From Paraplanobispora takensis (lineage in GTDB: Bacteria; Actinomycetota; Actinomycetes; Streptosporangiales; Streptosporangiaceae): a DNA stretch of 64,000 bases. The stretch covers positions 186,001 to 250,000 of the forward strand of contig NZ_BOOK01000005.1 in assembly GCF_016863195.1 (NCBI RefSeq), in the 5' to 3' direction. The notes under the pieces were generated by a model that ran no database searches, had not been told where the DNA came from, and saw only the letters and a list, made by a program, of their open reading frames with translations. Made by a program: the position numbers and the translations under genes. Shown in pieces: positions 28,266-36,729 of this stretch. Position 1 is the first letter of the stretch, and each line of letters opens with the position of its first letter.

Positions 28266-29441
28266 CTACGACTGGTCCCCGGGCGACCAGTAGCGGTCGG
28301 CGGCGAGGATGAGGGCGGCGGCGCCGACGAGGCCGGCCTCCTGGCCCAGAGAGGCGGGGACCACGCGGACGCGGCGGGCGAAGTCCATCCTGGCGTGCGT
28401 GCGGAGGGTCTCCTCCAAAGGATCGAACAGCGGGGGTCCGGCCTGGGACAGGCCGCCGCCGACGGTGACGACGTCGAGGTCGCACAGGTGGGTGGCCGAG
28501 GCGATGGCCAGGCCGAGCGCCCGCCCGGCCCTGCGCATCGCGCTCAGGGCGATCGGGTCTCCCGCCGCGGCGTCCAGTGCGAGCCGCCGCCCGCTGGCCG
28601 GGGCGGCCTCGACGTACGCCGGAGCGACGGCGGACGTCCCGGCGAAGGCTCCGCCCGCCTCGCCGGAGGACCCGGCCCCGCCGCCCTCCGTGCCCGCGTC
28701 ACCGTCCCCCGCACCTCCGATGCCGTCCTTCGCCCGAGCGGACCCGGCCCCGCCGCCCTCCGTGCCTCCGACGCCGTCCTTCGCCCGAGCGGATCCGGCT
28801 TCGGGGGTGCCGTCCTCCGTCCCACCGGATCCCGCCGCCCCGCCCGGGACCCACCCCTGTTCGACCGCCCACGCCGCCAGCCCGGGCCCACGGGCGATCG
28901 CCTCGAGACAGCCGCGGCCCCCGCAGCCGCAGGGCGGTCCGTCCGGGTCGACGATGATGTGCCCGATGTGCCCGGCGTTGCCGCTGCCGCCGTCGATCAG
29001 ACGGCCGCCGAGGATCAGGCCGCCGCCCACCCCCGTGGACACGACCATGCCGAGCATGTTGGCGCTGCCGCGCCCGGCGCCCCGCCAGTGTTCGGCGGCG
29101 GCCAGGCAGACGGCGTCGTTGTGGATGCGGACCGGGACCCCGGGGAAGCGCCGGGCCAGCCGTTCCCTCAGCGGGAAGTCGCGCCAGCCCGGCATGTTCA
29201 GCGGGGAGACCGCCCCCTCCGGCCAGCTCATCGGCCCGCCGCAGCCGATCCCGACCCCGGCGACCGGGGAGTCCCCCGCGACGGAGACGATCAGCTCGTC
29301 GAGGGTCTTCCACAGGATGCGGGCGTCGCCGCCGGGGGGCGTCGCGACCCGCCCCGCCGTCCGCACGACGCCGCCGGGGTCGACCACGGCGACGGCGAAC
29401 TTGGTCCCGCCGATGTCGACGGCCAGTACGGGTCCGGACAT
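28266..29441 (-). CDS. ROK family sugar kinase with a low-complexity insertion
   Basis: The 391-residue protein has the ROK features: ATP site DIGGTKFAVAVVD at the N-terminus, the catalytic Asp in VRIHNDAVCLAA, and the zinc motif PPCGCGGRGCLEAIARGP. Such proteins phosphorylate glucose, N-acetylhexosamines or similar sugars. The normal fold is interrupted after AVEQGWVPG by about 80 residues of Gly, Ala, Ser, Glu and Asp, including a repeated GSARAKDG, before the fold resumes at SGRRLALDAAAGD. The start ATG 29441 directly follows the stop of the FIST gene (TGAATG), so translation is coupled. There is no fused HTH, so it is an enzyme rather than a repressor. Confidence 0.88.
   Translation of the reverse strand: MSGPVLAVDIGGTKFAVAVVDPGGVVRTAGRVATPPGGDARILWKTLDELIVSVAGDSPVAGVGIGCGGPMSWPEGAVSPLNMPGWRDFPLRERLARRFPGVPVRIHNDAVCLAAAEHWRGAGRGSANMLGMVVSTGVGGGLILGGRLIDGGSGNAGHIGHIIVDPDGPPCGCGGRGCLEAIARGPGLAAWAVEQGWVPGGAAGSGGTEDGTPEAGSARAKDGVGGTEGGGAGSARAKDGIGGAGDGDAGTEGGGAGSSGEAGGAFAGTSAVAPAYVEAAPASGRRLALDAAAGDPIALSAMRRAGRALGLAIASATHLCDLDVVTVGGGLSQAGPPLFDPLEETLRTHARMDFARRVRVVPASLGQEAGLVGAAALILAADRYWSPGDQS
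28668..28800 (-). repeat. Imperfect tandem repeats inside the ROK kinase insertion
   Basis: The 21-bp stretch starting GCCGTCCTTCGCCCGAGC occurs at 28722-28742 and 28773-28793, a period of 51 bp (17 codons). The flanking CCGGCCCCGCCGCCCTCC is also repeated (near 28674 and 28746). The period is a multiple of three, so the reading frame is kept. Confidence 0.75.
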
Positions 29442-30641
29442 TCAACGATCATAGAGTCGCTCGGTGGACGGCTGCGAGGAGAAGACCAGCAGGCAGGCGG
29501 TGAACCCGTGCACGTGGTTCTGGCTCCCCACCGGCCCGATCTCCCCCGCCGCGAAGAACCCGGCCACCCCGATCGGGCCCAGCGTGTCGCTGACGGCCAT
29601 CGTGTCGTGATCGGCGGTGCCGAACATGGCGGAACCCCGGCCGTTGCACGAGAACAGCAGCGCGCCGTCCACCCGGCCGAACTGCTCGCGGTGGGCGTCG
29701 AGCAGCTCGTAGAGGTCCTCGTCGGCGGTGGCGGCGTCGCGGACCTGGAAGCGGACGGTACGGCCGACCTCGACGATGTCGCCGATGGCCACGCCCTCCC
29801 GGTCGGGGTCGATGCCGAGCACCCCGCGGATCAGGAAGTCGCCGTGCTCGTGGCGCTCGGCGTACTCGTTCATGGCCAGACCGATCTGCAGCCCCGAGGC
29901 GACCAGGTCGCGGTCCTCCTCGTCCAGCGCGCTGACGATCTCCTCCAGCCGGGCCAGGGCGGGCTGCCCGGCGAGTTCGAGCAGCAGGTTGTCCTCGACC
30001 TCGGTGACGGTCATGGAGGGGCCGATCGGGCGGCAGCCCTGGCTCACCACGGTGCTGACGTTGACCTCGCCGCCCAGGAGCACGCCGACGGCGCCCTCGG
30101 TGTAGACCTTGCCGTCGGCGAACAGCCGTACCGCGTCACGGCCCTGCAGGGCGTTGGCCAGCCCGCCGACCAGCGGCAGATCGCCCAGGACCTCCCCCGA
30201 GCGCTCGACGAAGCCGTCGGTCGGGAAGGTGTACGGGTCGGCCAGCAGGATGGCCACCCGGTCGTCGGGGTTGCGCTCGGGCAGGCCCACGACGACGAAC
30301 TGGTCGTCGGCCCGCAGGCTGTCCAGCGCGAAGGTGGTCAGCCGGGCCCCCTCGAGGGTGGCGGCCCAGGCGCTCACCGACGGGACGACCTCGACCCCCT
30401 GCCCGTCACCGATCACGCCGGTGGAGCTGCAGCCGACCACTGCGGCGCCGGGGGCCATGCTCATCGCGCGCAGCCCCGCCCGGGAGACGTCGTCGGGGTC
30501 GTCACCGCAGACGAAGAAACAGACCAGATCCGGTGACCCGCTCAGCCCGCTCAGGGCCTGGCCGACCGCGGACTCCGCCGCCGCGACCAGGTCGGAGCCC
30601 ACGGCGAGACCATCGGCGAAACGACTTGTCAACAGCGCCAC
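29442..30641 (-). CDS. FIST domain sensory protein
   Basis: The 399-residue protein has an N-terminal FIST domain (PDLVCFFVCGDDPDD, GAAVVGCSSTGVIGDGQGVEVVPSVS, LPLVGGLANALQG) and a FIST_C domain (DFLIRGVLGIDPDREGVAIGDIVEVG, GALLFSCNGRGSAMFG, GVAGFFAAGEIGPVGSQNHVHGFTACLLVF). FIST domains are thought to bind small ligands, perhaps amino acids, in signalling. GTG 30641 was chosen because GGGAGG lies 8 bases upstream; the frame stays open to 30758. It is the first gene of a pair with the ROK kinase, with no base between stop and start, suggesting a joint role in sensing and using a small molecule. Confidence 0.88.
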   Translation of the reverse strand: MALLTSRFADGLAVGSDLVAAAESAVGQALSGLSGSPDLVCFFVCGDDPDDVSRAGLRAMSMAPGAAVVGCSSTGVIGDGQGVEVVPSVSAWAATLEGARLTTFALDSLRADDQFVVVGLPERNPDDRVAILLADPYTFPTDGFVERSGEVLGDLPLVGGLANALQGRDAVRLFADGKVYTEGAVGVLLGGEVNVSTVVSQGCRPIGPSMTVTEVEDNLLLELAGQPALARLEEIVSALDEEDRDLVASGLQIGLAMNEYAERHEHGDFLIRGVLGIDPDREGVAIGDIVEVGRTVRFQVRDAATADEDLYELLDAHREQFGRVDGALLFSCNGRGSAMFGTADHDTMAVSDTLGPIGVAGFFAAGEIGPVGSQNHVHGFTACLLVFSSQPSTERLYDR

Positions 30642-30822
30642 CCGCCCCGCCTCCCCTCTTGTCCGAAGCCTTACATCCCAATGTCTTCCCTGAATGCCGA
30701 AGCTTTTCCCTGAGCGATTCTCCCCACTGCGAGGGTCCGCACGCATGCTGACGTTCACGCGATGGTCAAGATCCGAAACCGGGATGAGCGTGATGAGGCT
30801 GCCGGTTTCGCCTCAGGCAACG

Positions 30823-30828
30823 TAGTCT
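30823..30828 (+). promoter_or_regulatory. -10 box TAGTCT of a leaderless-type promoter (AAA+ gene)
   Basis: TAGTCT ends 7 bases before GTG 30836, and no Shine-Dalgarno site is present. That spacing places the transcription start at or next to the start codon, as in leaderless actinobacterial messages. No convincing -35 box is seen. Confidence 0.4.
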
Positions 30829-30835
30829 CGATCCC

Positions 30836-32233
30836 GTGCCTCAGATTCCAGAGCCACGGACTCTGCGCGAGCTTCGCGCGAGCGGCCATATCCACCGTAC
30901 GGTCAAGGCCGAGATCCGCGAGAACCTCCTCGCCCTCCTGCGGGAGGGCAAGCCGCGGTTCCCCGGCATCGTGGGCTTCGACGACACCGTCCTGCCCCAG
31001 TTGGAGCGGGCTCTGCTCGCCGGTCACGACCTGGTCCTGCTCGGCGAGCGCGGCCAGGGCAAGACCCGGCTCATCCGCACCGTGACCTCCCTGCTCGACG
31101 AGTGGACCCCGGTCGTGGACGGCTGCGAGATCAACGACCATCCCTACGCCCCCGCCTGTGTGCGCTGCCGCCGGCTGGCCGCCTCCGCCGGAGACGACCT
31201 GCCGATCTCCTGGAAGCACCGCGGCGACCGCTACGGCGAGAAGCTCGCCACCCCCGACACCTCCGTCGGCGACCTGATCGGCGACATCGACCCCGTCCGG
31301 ATCGCCGAGGGGCGCACGCTCGGCGACCCCGAGACCGTCCACTACGGCCTGGTCCCCCGGAGCAACCGGGGCGTCTTCTCGGTCAACGAGCTGCCCGACC
31401 TGGCCGAGCGCATCCAGGTGGCGCTGCTCAACGTGCTGGAGGAACGCGACATCCAGGTCCGCGGCTACAACCTCCGGCTGCCGCTGGACATCCTGTTGAT
31501 CGCCAGCGCCAACCCCGAGGACTACACCAACCGGGGCCGGATCATCACACCGCTGAAGGACCGCTTCGGCGCCGAGATCCGCACCCACTACCCGCTCACG
31601 GTCGAGGCCGAGCTCGCGCTCATCCGCCAGGAGGCCGCGCTCGACCACGTGGGCGCCGACCTGCCCGGCCACCTGATCGAGGTGCTCGCCCGCTTCACCC
31701 GGCTGGTGCGCGAGTCCACGGCGGTGGACTCCCGTTCCGGGGTCTCGGCCCGCTTCTCCATCGCCGCGGCCGAGACGGTCGCCGCCTCCGCCATGCGGCG
31801 GGCGGCGCTGACCGGCGAGGAGCACGCGGTGGCCCGGGTGGCCGACCTGCCGGGCATCGCGCACACGCTGCGCGGCAAGGTGGAGTTCGAGGTCAGCGAG
31901 GAGGGCCGGGAGACCGAGGTCCTGGCGCACCTGCTGCGCCGGGCCGTGGCCGAGACCTTCCGCGCCACGCTCGGCGGCATGGACCTGTCGGTGCTGCTGG
32001 ACAGGTTCTCCGAGGGCGTCCAGGTCGAGTCCGGTCCGCTGGTGCCCGCCTCGGAGCTGCTGCACCGGATCGGCCCGGTGAACGGCCTGGCGAAGATCAT
32101 GTCGCGTCTCGGGATCGACGAGGAGTCCCCCGGGCACGCGGCCGCCGCGCTGGAGTTCGCCCTGGAGGGTCTGTACCTGCTGCGCCGCCTGTCCAAGGAC
32201 GAGGTGGACGGCTCGACGGTCTACCGCACCTGA
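30836..32233 (+). CDS. AAA+ ATPase, MoxR/magnesium-chelatase subunit I type
   Basis: The 465-residue protein has Walker A LLGERGQGKTRLIR, an inserted possible zinc knuckle (CEINDHPYAPACVRCRR), the chelatase-like segment GDIDPVRIAEGRTL, Walker B/sensor regions GVFSVNELPDLAERIQ and LLIASANPEDYTNRGRIITPLKDRFGAEI, and a C-terminal helical lid. It pairs with the VWA protein 125 bp downstream, the same order as the mycobacterial Rv0958-Rv0959 pair. In such pairs the ATPase ring and its VWA partner remodel client proteins or help insert metals. The client is unknown. No tetrapyrrole genes are nearby, so a real magnesium chelatase is unlikely. Confidence 0.88.
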   Translation: MPQIPEPRTLRELRASGHIHRTVKAEIRENLLALLREGKPRFPGIVGFDDTVLPQLERALLAGHDLVLLGERGQGKTRLIRTVTSLLDEWTPVVDGCEINDHPYAPACVRCRRLAASAGDDLPISWKHRGDRYGEKLATPDTSVGDLIGDIDPVRIAEGRTLGDPETVHYGLVPRSNRGVFSVNELPDLAERIQVALLNVLEERDIQVRGYNLRLPLDILLIASANPEDYTNRGRIITPLKDRFGAEIRTHYPLTVEAELALIRQEAALDHVGADLPGHLIEVLARFTRLVRESTAVDSRSGVSARFSIAAAETVAASAMRRAALTGEEHAVARVADLPGIAHTLRGKVEFEVSEEGRETEVLAHLLRRAVAETFRATLGGMDLSVLLDRFSEGVQVESGPLVPASELLHRIGPVNGLAKIMSRLGIDEESPGHAAAALEFALEGLYLLRRLSKDEVDGSTVYRT

Positions 32234-32358
32234 ACGGACGCGGACGTACGGCACCGCCTTTCGCCCCTTGAGGACGTGACCGGCGGTGCCGGCCTCAGGG
32301 GACCGGCCCGGCCCCGGAGACGCGGCCGACGGTGTGAGTTGTGGAAAGGCGGGACGGC

Positions 32359-34326
32359 ATGAGCTATCGCTACGGCGAGTACCGGGACGGGCCCGACCCG
32401 CTCGCCCCGCCGTACGACGTCCGCTCGGCCCTCGACAGGATGGGCGACTCCATCCTGTCGGGGTCCAACCCCGGGCACGCCCTGCGCGACCTGCTCAAGC
32501 AGGGCCCGCCCGGCGCGGGCGACCGGCGCGGGCTGGACGACCTGCTGCGGGAGGTACGGCGCCGCCGCCGTGAGCTGCGCGAGCGGGGCCGCCTGGACGG
32601 GACGCTGGAGCGCGCCCGGGCGCTGCTGGACAAGGCGATCGGCCAGGAGCGGGCGGAGCTGGAGGGGGAGCCGGGCGGTCCTCGCCCGACCGACGACGAG
32701 ACGCTGGTCCGCCTGGCGGAGCTGGAGAACGTGCCGGACGACCCGGCCAGCGCGATCCAGGCGCTGAGCGACTACCGGTGGCGTTCCGAGGCCGCGCGGC
32801 GGACCTTCGAGGAGCTGCGCGACCTGCTGCGCCGGGAGGTGCTCGACAGCCAGTTCCGCGGTATGAAGCAGGCGCTGTCCGACCCCGACCCGGCCGCGAT
32901 GGAGCGGGTCCGGGAGATGATGTCGGACCTGAACGACATGCTCGAACGGGACGCCCGCGGCGAGCACACCCAGGATGACTTCGACCGCTTCATGTCGAAA
33001 TATGGGGACATGTTCCCGGAGTCGCCGCGGAACCTGGAGGAGCTGGTCGACCAGCTCGCCCGCCGGGCCGCCGCGACCCAGCGCCTGCTGGCCTCGCTCA
33101 CCCCGCGCCAGCGGGAGGAGCTCGCGGCCCTGATCAGCCAGACGCTGGAGCAGGCCGGACTGGCCGAGCAGATGCGCCGCCTGGGCGATTCCCTCCAGGC
33201 CCGCCGTCCCGACCTGGCCTGGAACACCCCCGAGCGGCTGACCGGCGACGACCCGATGGGGATGGGCGACGCGGTGACCGCGCTGGACGAGCTCGCCGAC
33301 CTGACCCAGCTGGAGGCCGCGCTCCGCCAGGACTACCCCGGCGCCGACCTCGACGACATCGACGAGGCGGCGATCCGGCGCGCGCTCGGCCGCTCGGCGG
33401 TCGACGACCTGGAGGCGCTCAAGCAGATCGAGCGCGAGCTCGAACAGCAGGGCTACCTGCGCCGCCACCGGGGCAAGCTGGAGCTCACCCCCAAGGCGGT
33501 CCGCCGCCTGGGCGAGACCGCCCTGCGCCGCGTCTTCGCCTCCCTGGACGCCGGCCGCCGCGGCGACCACGACCAGACGGACGCGGGGTCGGCCGGGGAG
33601 CTCACCGGCTCCACCCGGCCCTGGCGCTTCGGCGACGAGCAGCCGATCGACGTGGTCCGCACGGTGGTCAACGGCGTACGGCGCGGCGCCAGCCGTACCG
33701 GGGCCGTGAGCCTGTCGGTGGACGACTTCGAGGTGGCCGAGACCGAGCGGCGCACGGCCGCGGCGGTGTGCCTGCTGGTGGACCTGTCCTACTCGATGGC
33801 CCTGCGCGGCACCTGGGCGGCGGCCAAGCAGACCGCGATGGCGCTGCAGGCCCTGGTCAGCTCCAAGTTCCCGCAGGACTCGGTGCAGATCGTCGGCTTC
33901 TCCAACTACGCCCGCGTCCTGCAGCCCGACGAGCTGGCCGGTCTGGAGTGGGACATGGTCCAGGGCACGAACCTGCACCACGCCCTGCTGATCGCCGGCC
34001 GCCACCTGGACCGCCACCCCGACTTCGAGCCGGTCGTGCTGGTCGTCACCGACGGCGAGCCCACCTCGCACCTGCGCCGCAACGGCTCCTACGCCTTCGA
34101 GTGGCCGCCCACCGCCGAGACGCTGGAGCTGACCCTCGCCGAAGTGGACAAGATGACCCGCCGCAGGGCGACGCTCAACGTGTTCATGCTCGCCGAGGAC
34201 GAGCGGCTGAAGGACTTCGTCGACGAGGTCGCCCGTCGCAACGGCGGCCGGGTCTTCTCCCCCAGCGCCGACCGCCTGGGGGAGTACGTCGTCAGCGACT
34301 TCCTGCGCGCCCGCCGCGCCCGGTAG
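32359..34326 (+). CDS. VWA domain protein, partner of the AAA+ ATPase
   Basis: The 655-residue protein has a long charged helical N-terminal part rich in Arg, Glu and Leu (coiled coil likely), an internal segment with LLASLTPRQREELAALISQTLEQAG, and a C-terminal von Willebrand A domain. Its metal site is intact: CLLVDLSYSMALRG gives DxSxS near residue 475, and LVVTDGEPTSHLRR the later Asp. It resembles the mycobacterial Rv0959 group and more loosely ViaA. No signal peptide or membrane segment is seen, so it is cytosolic. ATG 32359 was preferred to GTG 32341 because AAAGG lies 9 bases upstream. Its stop is inside the terminator stem. Confidence 0.87.
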   Translation: MSYRYGEYRDGPDPLAPPYDVRSALDRMGDSILSGSNPGHALRDLLKQGPPGAGDRRGLDDLLREVRRRRRELRERGRLDGTLERARALLDKAIGQERAELEGEPGGPRPTDDETLVRLAELENVPDDPASAIQALSDYRWRSEAARRTFEELRDLLRREVLDSQFRGMKQALSDPDPAAMERVREMMSDLNDMLERDARGEHTQDDFDRFMSKYGDMFPESPRNLEELVDQLARRAAATQRLLASLTPRQREELAALISQTLEQAGLAEQMRRLGDSLQARRPDLAWNTPERLTGDDPMGMGDAVTALDELADLTQLEAALRQDYPGADLDDIDEAAIRRALGRSAVDDLEALKQIERELEQQGYLRRHRGKLELTPKAVRRLGETALRRVFASLDAGRRGDHDQTDAGSAGELTGSTRPWRFGDEQPIDVVRTVVNGVRRGASRTGAVSLSVDDFEVAETERRTAAAVCLLVDLSYSMALRGTWAAAKQTAMALQALVSSKFPQDSVQIVGFSNYARVLQPDELAGLEWDMVQGTNLHHALLIAGRHLDRHPDFEPVVLVVTDGEPTSHLRRNGSYAFEWPPTAETLELTLAEVDKMTRRRATLNVFMLAEDERLKDFVDEVARRNGGRVFSPSADRLGEYVVSDFLRARRAR

Positions 34327-34352
34327 ATCCGCCCTGCTAGCGGATCTACCGG
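34320..34352. terminator. Perfect hairpin containing both convergent stop codons
   Basis: A 13-bp perfect inverted repeat (34320-34332 and 34340-34352) with a 7-base loop contains the TAG of the VWA gene (34324-34326) and, on the other strand, the TAG of the GNAT gene (34346-34348). It can end both transcripts. Confidence 0.75.
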
Positions 34353-34909
34353 TGCATCAGCACCGTCGAGGGATAGCCCGTCAGGCCGAGCTCGTCGAGG
34401 ACGTCTTCGGGGATGTCGGCGGCCTTGGTGAACCCCTGGCTCCGGTAGTAGGCCTCCAGGCCGGGGTTGTCGCGCCAGATGTCGAGGCGCAGCCACCGTG
34501 CTCCGCGCTCGCGCCCGCGCTCGGCCGCCCAGTCGATGATCCGGGCGCCCAGCCCGCGATGCCTGCGGCTGACGATCAGCCTGTGGATGTAGACGGCGCG
34601 ATCACCCTCCGGAGGGCTCTCCCGCAGGCTTCCGCGCCAGAACCCGTAGCAGTCCTCGTCGCAGAGGGTGATGGTGGCCAACGGTTTCGACGGGGCGCGG
34701 AGCATCCACGTCCTGCCCTCGCGGATGGCCTCCAGGATGCGCCGCCGCTGAGCCTCGAGAGTCGGCCAGGCCTTCTCCCACTGGGTGATCCGCTTGTCCT
34801 CTGCGAGCCATCTGGCGGCCTCGGCACGCAGTGAGAGGATGAATCCGACATCGTCCTCGGCCGCCGGACACATCTGTGGGAGGACCAACCCGACTCCAGC
34901 CCTCGGCAC
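34346..34909 (-). CDS. GNAT family N-acetyltransferase
   Basis: The 187-residue protein has the GNAT fold: N-terminal helices with WLAEDKRITQWEKAWP, the strand region PLATITL, the VYIHRLIVSRRHRGLGARIIDWA segment that contains the acetyl-CoA pyrophosphate loop (RRHRGLGA), and the C-terminal LEAYYRSQGFTKAAD. The acceptor is unknown; similar proteins acetylate small amines or antibiotics. The start is GTG 34909 with a nearby GAGG absent, so the exact start is uncertain. It converges on the VWA gene. Confidence 0.85.
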   Translation of the reverse strand: MPRAGVGLVLPQMCPAAEDDVGFILSLRAEAARWLAEDKRITQWEKAWPTLEAQRRRILEAIREGRTWMLRAPSKPLATITLCDEDCYGFWRGSLRESPPEGDRAVYIHRLIVSRRHRGLGARIIDWAAERGRERGARWLRLDIWRDNPGLEAYYRSQGFTKAADIPEDVLDELGLTGYPSTVLMHR

Positions 34910-34965
34910 GATGCGCTCGCGGCCGGGCCTACTGCCTCCCGGGCTGCCGGGAGGCAGCTAGGGGT

Positions 34966-35376
34966 TCAGGCCGTCACCAGGCCCTCGGCGTAGTGCGCCA
35001 GAAGCGCATCGAATCCATCGTCGTAGTCGCGGAACGAACGGTAGGTCGGACGATCGGCTGCGTCTGCGTTCCCCCCCTCCCGCAGCAGGGCGAGTGACTC
35101 CACCACCCTCGCGGGCTCAGGCAGGACTCCGCCCCCCAGATAGCACATGCCCGACAGGACGGTACGTTCCCCCTTCCTGCCCGAGACGAAACCGCCGTGC
35201 CGCCACCCCGTCTCCTCGTCCCAGACGAGCGCCGTGCCGTCGGTCAGGCAGATCGTCGCGTCCCGGGGGTCGAAGGGGTCGTCCCACCAGGTGGCCGCCT
35301 CGTCGCCGAGGGCACGGGCGACGATGGCGGCGTAGGCGGCGGGAAGGCGGAGCCATTCCTCACTGTATGGAATCAC
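34966..35376 (-). CDS. DUF6292-like protein, copy 1
   Basis: The 136-residue soluble protein contains the pattern EEWLRLPAAYAAIVARALG, then WWDDPFDPRDATICL, ALVWDEETGWRHGGFVSG, LGGGVLPEPARV and a C-terminal YRSFRDYDDGFDALLAHY. This matches what I know as DUF6292, often multicopy in actinomycetes. A paralogue lies at 36730-37146, sharing WW..P.DPR..TI.L..G.ALVWDEE.GWR.G.FVSG. The start GTG 35376 has GAGG 8 bases upstream; the frame stays open far upstream but that part overlaps the GntR gene. It is the second gene after the GntR regulator, 49 bp away. Function unknown. Confidence 0.72.
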   Translation of the reverse strand: MIPYSEEWLRLPAAYAAIVARALGDEAATWWDDPFDPRDATICLTDGTALVWDEETGWRHGGFVSGRKGERTVLSGMCYLGGGVLPEPARVVESLALLREGGNADAADRPTYRSFRDYDDGFDALLAHYAEGLVTA

Positions 35377-35425
35377 GATCGTTTCCTCTCTCTGGATTGT
35401 CGGGGGGAGGTCTGTGCGGACCGGA

Positions 35426-36217
35426 CTAACCGGTTTCCCTGTCACGACTCCCCCGGCCGCTCTCACCTCGGGCCGAGACGTCACCGATCTCGTAGGCGAC
35501 CTGTGTGCTGTCGCCCGCGTAGACGGTGATCGTGAGCCGGATGGGCCGTTCACCGGAGTAGGCGACGCGGAAGATCTCCAGCACCGGCGCCCCCGGCGGG
35601 CTCCCCAGGAAGGCGGCTTCCTCCCGGGTCGGCATACGACAGTTGATCTCGTCTCGGAACCCGGTCTGGACATACCCGTTCTCGGCGAGGACTCTGACCG
35701 TTCCGCGAGGGATGTCCTCCGGGGACATGAGTTCCGTCCCCTCCGCGATGTCCTTCGGGTAGAAGGACTCCTGCTGGGACCACCTCTCACCGTCGACGAA
35801 CCGGTCCATTCTCCGGACCACGACGGGCTCACCCTCCTCGATCTGGAGGCGTGCGGCCACCTCGGGAGTGGCCCGTCTGAACTCCATCCGAAAGTTGTCC
35901 TGCTCCGGCACGACACCTTCGCGTTCCAACGCCGATTTGAAGACGTCCTTGGGTCCCAGGGGTATGCCCTGGGGCTCGGTCGACTGCAGCACGGTGATCG
36001 TGCGACGCTCCCGGACGAACGTTCCCCGGCCCGCCCTCGACTCGATCAGACCTTCGTTCGCGAGAGCGGCCACAGCCAGGCGCACGGTGTTGCGGGAGAC
36101 GCCGAACTCCTCTTCGAGGTCGGCCTCCGAGGGCAGTTGCTCGCCCGGCCGCAGTTCTCCCCGATCGATCCGGGTGCGCAGGTGCTCAGCGATCTGTCGA
36201 TAGAGAGGTTCAGGCAC
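35426..36217 (-). CDS. GntR family transcriptional regulator (HutC/UTRA type)
   Basis: The 263-residue protein has an N-terminal winged helix (PLYRQIAEHLRTRIDRGELRPGEQLPSE, EFGVSRNTVRLAVAALANEGLIES, GRGTFVRE) and a UTRA effector domain (ARLQIEEGEPVVVRRMDRFVDGERWSQQESFYPK). HutC-group regulators bind sugars, amines or small acids. The start is GTG 36217, with GGGAGG about 11 bases upstream. It precedes the DUF6292-like gene and is divergent from a small membrane protein gene (36425). I see an inverted CTCGT/ACGAG in between, but not a clear operator. Confidence 0.88.
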   Translation of the reverse strand: MPEPLYRQIAEHLRTRIDRGELRPGEQLPSEADLEEEFGVSRNTVRLAVAALANEGLIESRAGRGTFVRERRTITVLQSTEPQGIPLGPKDVFKSALEREGVVPEQDNFRMEFRRATPEVAARLQIEEGEPVVVRRMDRFVDGERWSQQESFYPKDIAEGTELMSPEDIPRGTVRVLAENGYVQTGFRDEINCRMPTREEAAFLGSPPGAPVLEIFRVAYSGERPIRLTITVYAGDSTQVAYEIGDVSARGESGRGSRDRETG

Positions 36218-36424
36218 TTCTGTCGTTCCCTCCCAAAGGTGACCGGATGGATACCTTCTTCTCACTTTTACATGAAATCGGTTAGACCCAGCCTACTCGT
36301 TGGTACAAGTCAGACGAGCAGGACGGCAGGTGCGAGAAGAACGAGGCCAATGTAGTCCGGTTCCGGAGTCCTGTCATTCGCCTGGGCGCGAAAACTGCAC
36401 AGCGGCAGGAGAAGGGAGCTGGCC

Positions 36425-36682
36425 ATGTGGGAGCTGGCCATCGCAGTCACATTGGTTTCGATGGGCATCACTGCCGGGGTCTTCGTTGTCATCGTCATGG
36501 GCATCCGCATGGAGGACGCCCGGGGATCGGCCACGGGCCGCGCGCCCGACAGGATGACCGCCGGAGTGCGGCGGGTGCTGGGCCTGCACGTCGACCACAC
36601 CGGATGCCGGTACGTCAGCAGTCCGGAGTACGCCTGCCCGAGGTGCCGCCGCGCCTCCTATCCGCCGCGGATGATGCGGTGA
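36425..36682 (+). CDS. Small membrane protein with C-terminal CxxC, copy 1
   Basis: The 85-residue protein has one membrane segment (about residues 4-26), a GIRMEDARGSATGRAPDRMTAGVRRVLGLHVDH-like linker and a cysteine-rich end (TGCRYVSS...YACPRCRRAS) that could bind zinc with Cys-Cys-Cys spacing. A paralogue lies at 37604-37909 with the same order: membrane segment, ED(A/N)R.S.TGRAP, .TAG.RR.LG..VDH..CR, AC(P)xC. The start ATG 36425 has AGGAGAAGGGAG upstream, a very strong site. Function unknown. Confidence 0.7.
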   Translation: MWELAIAVTLVSMGITAGVFVVIVMGIRMEDARGSATGRAPDRMTAGVRRVLGLHVDHTGCRYVSSPEYACPRCRRASYPPRMMR

Positions 36683-36729
36683 GGGCGGCCGGGACGGTGA
36701 GGACGGTGAGCACGCGTCCCCGGGAGGGC

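Noticed and set aside
30836-34326. True magnesium chelatase (BchI/BchD) operon
   Set aside because: There is no BchH-like subunit or other tetrapyrrole gene nearby, and the second protein lacks the AAA half of BchD.
36230-36420. GntR operator in the 36218-36424 gap
   Set aside because: Only a weak CTCGT/ACGAG inverted repeat and a partial GGTTAGACC are seen; neither fits a HutC palindrome well enough to call.
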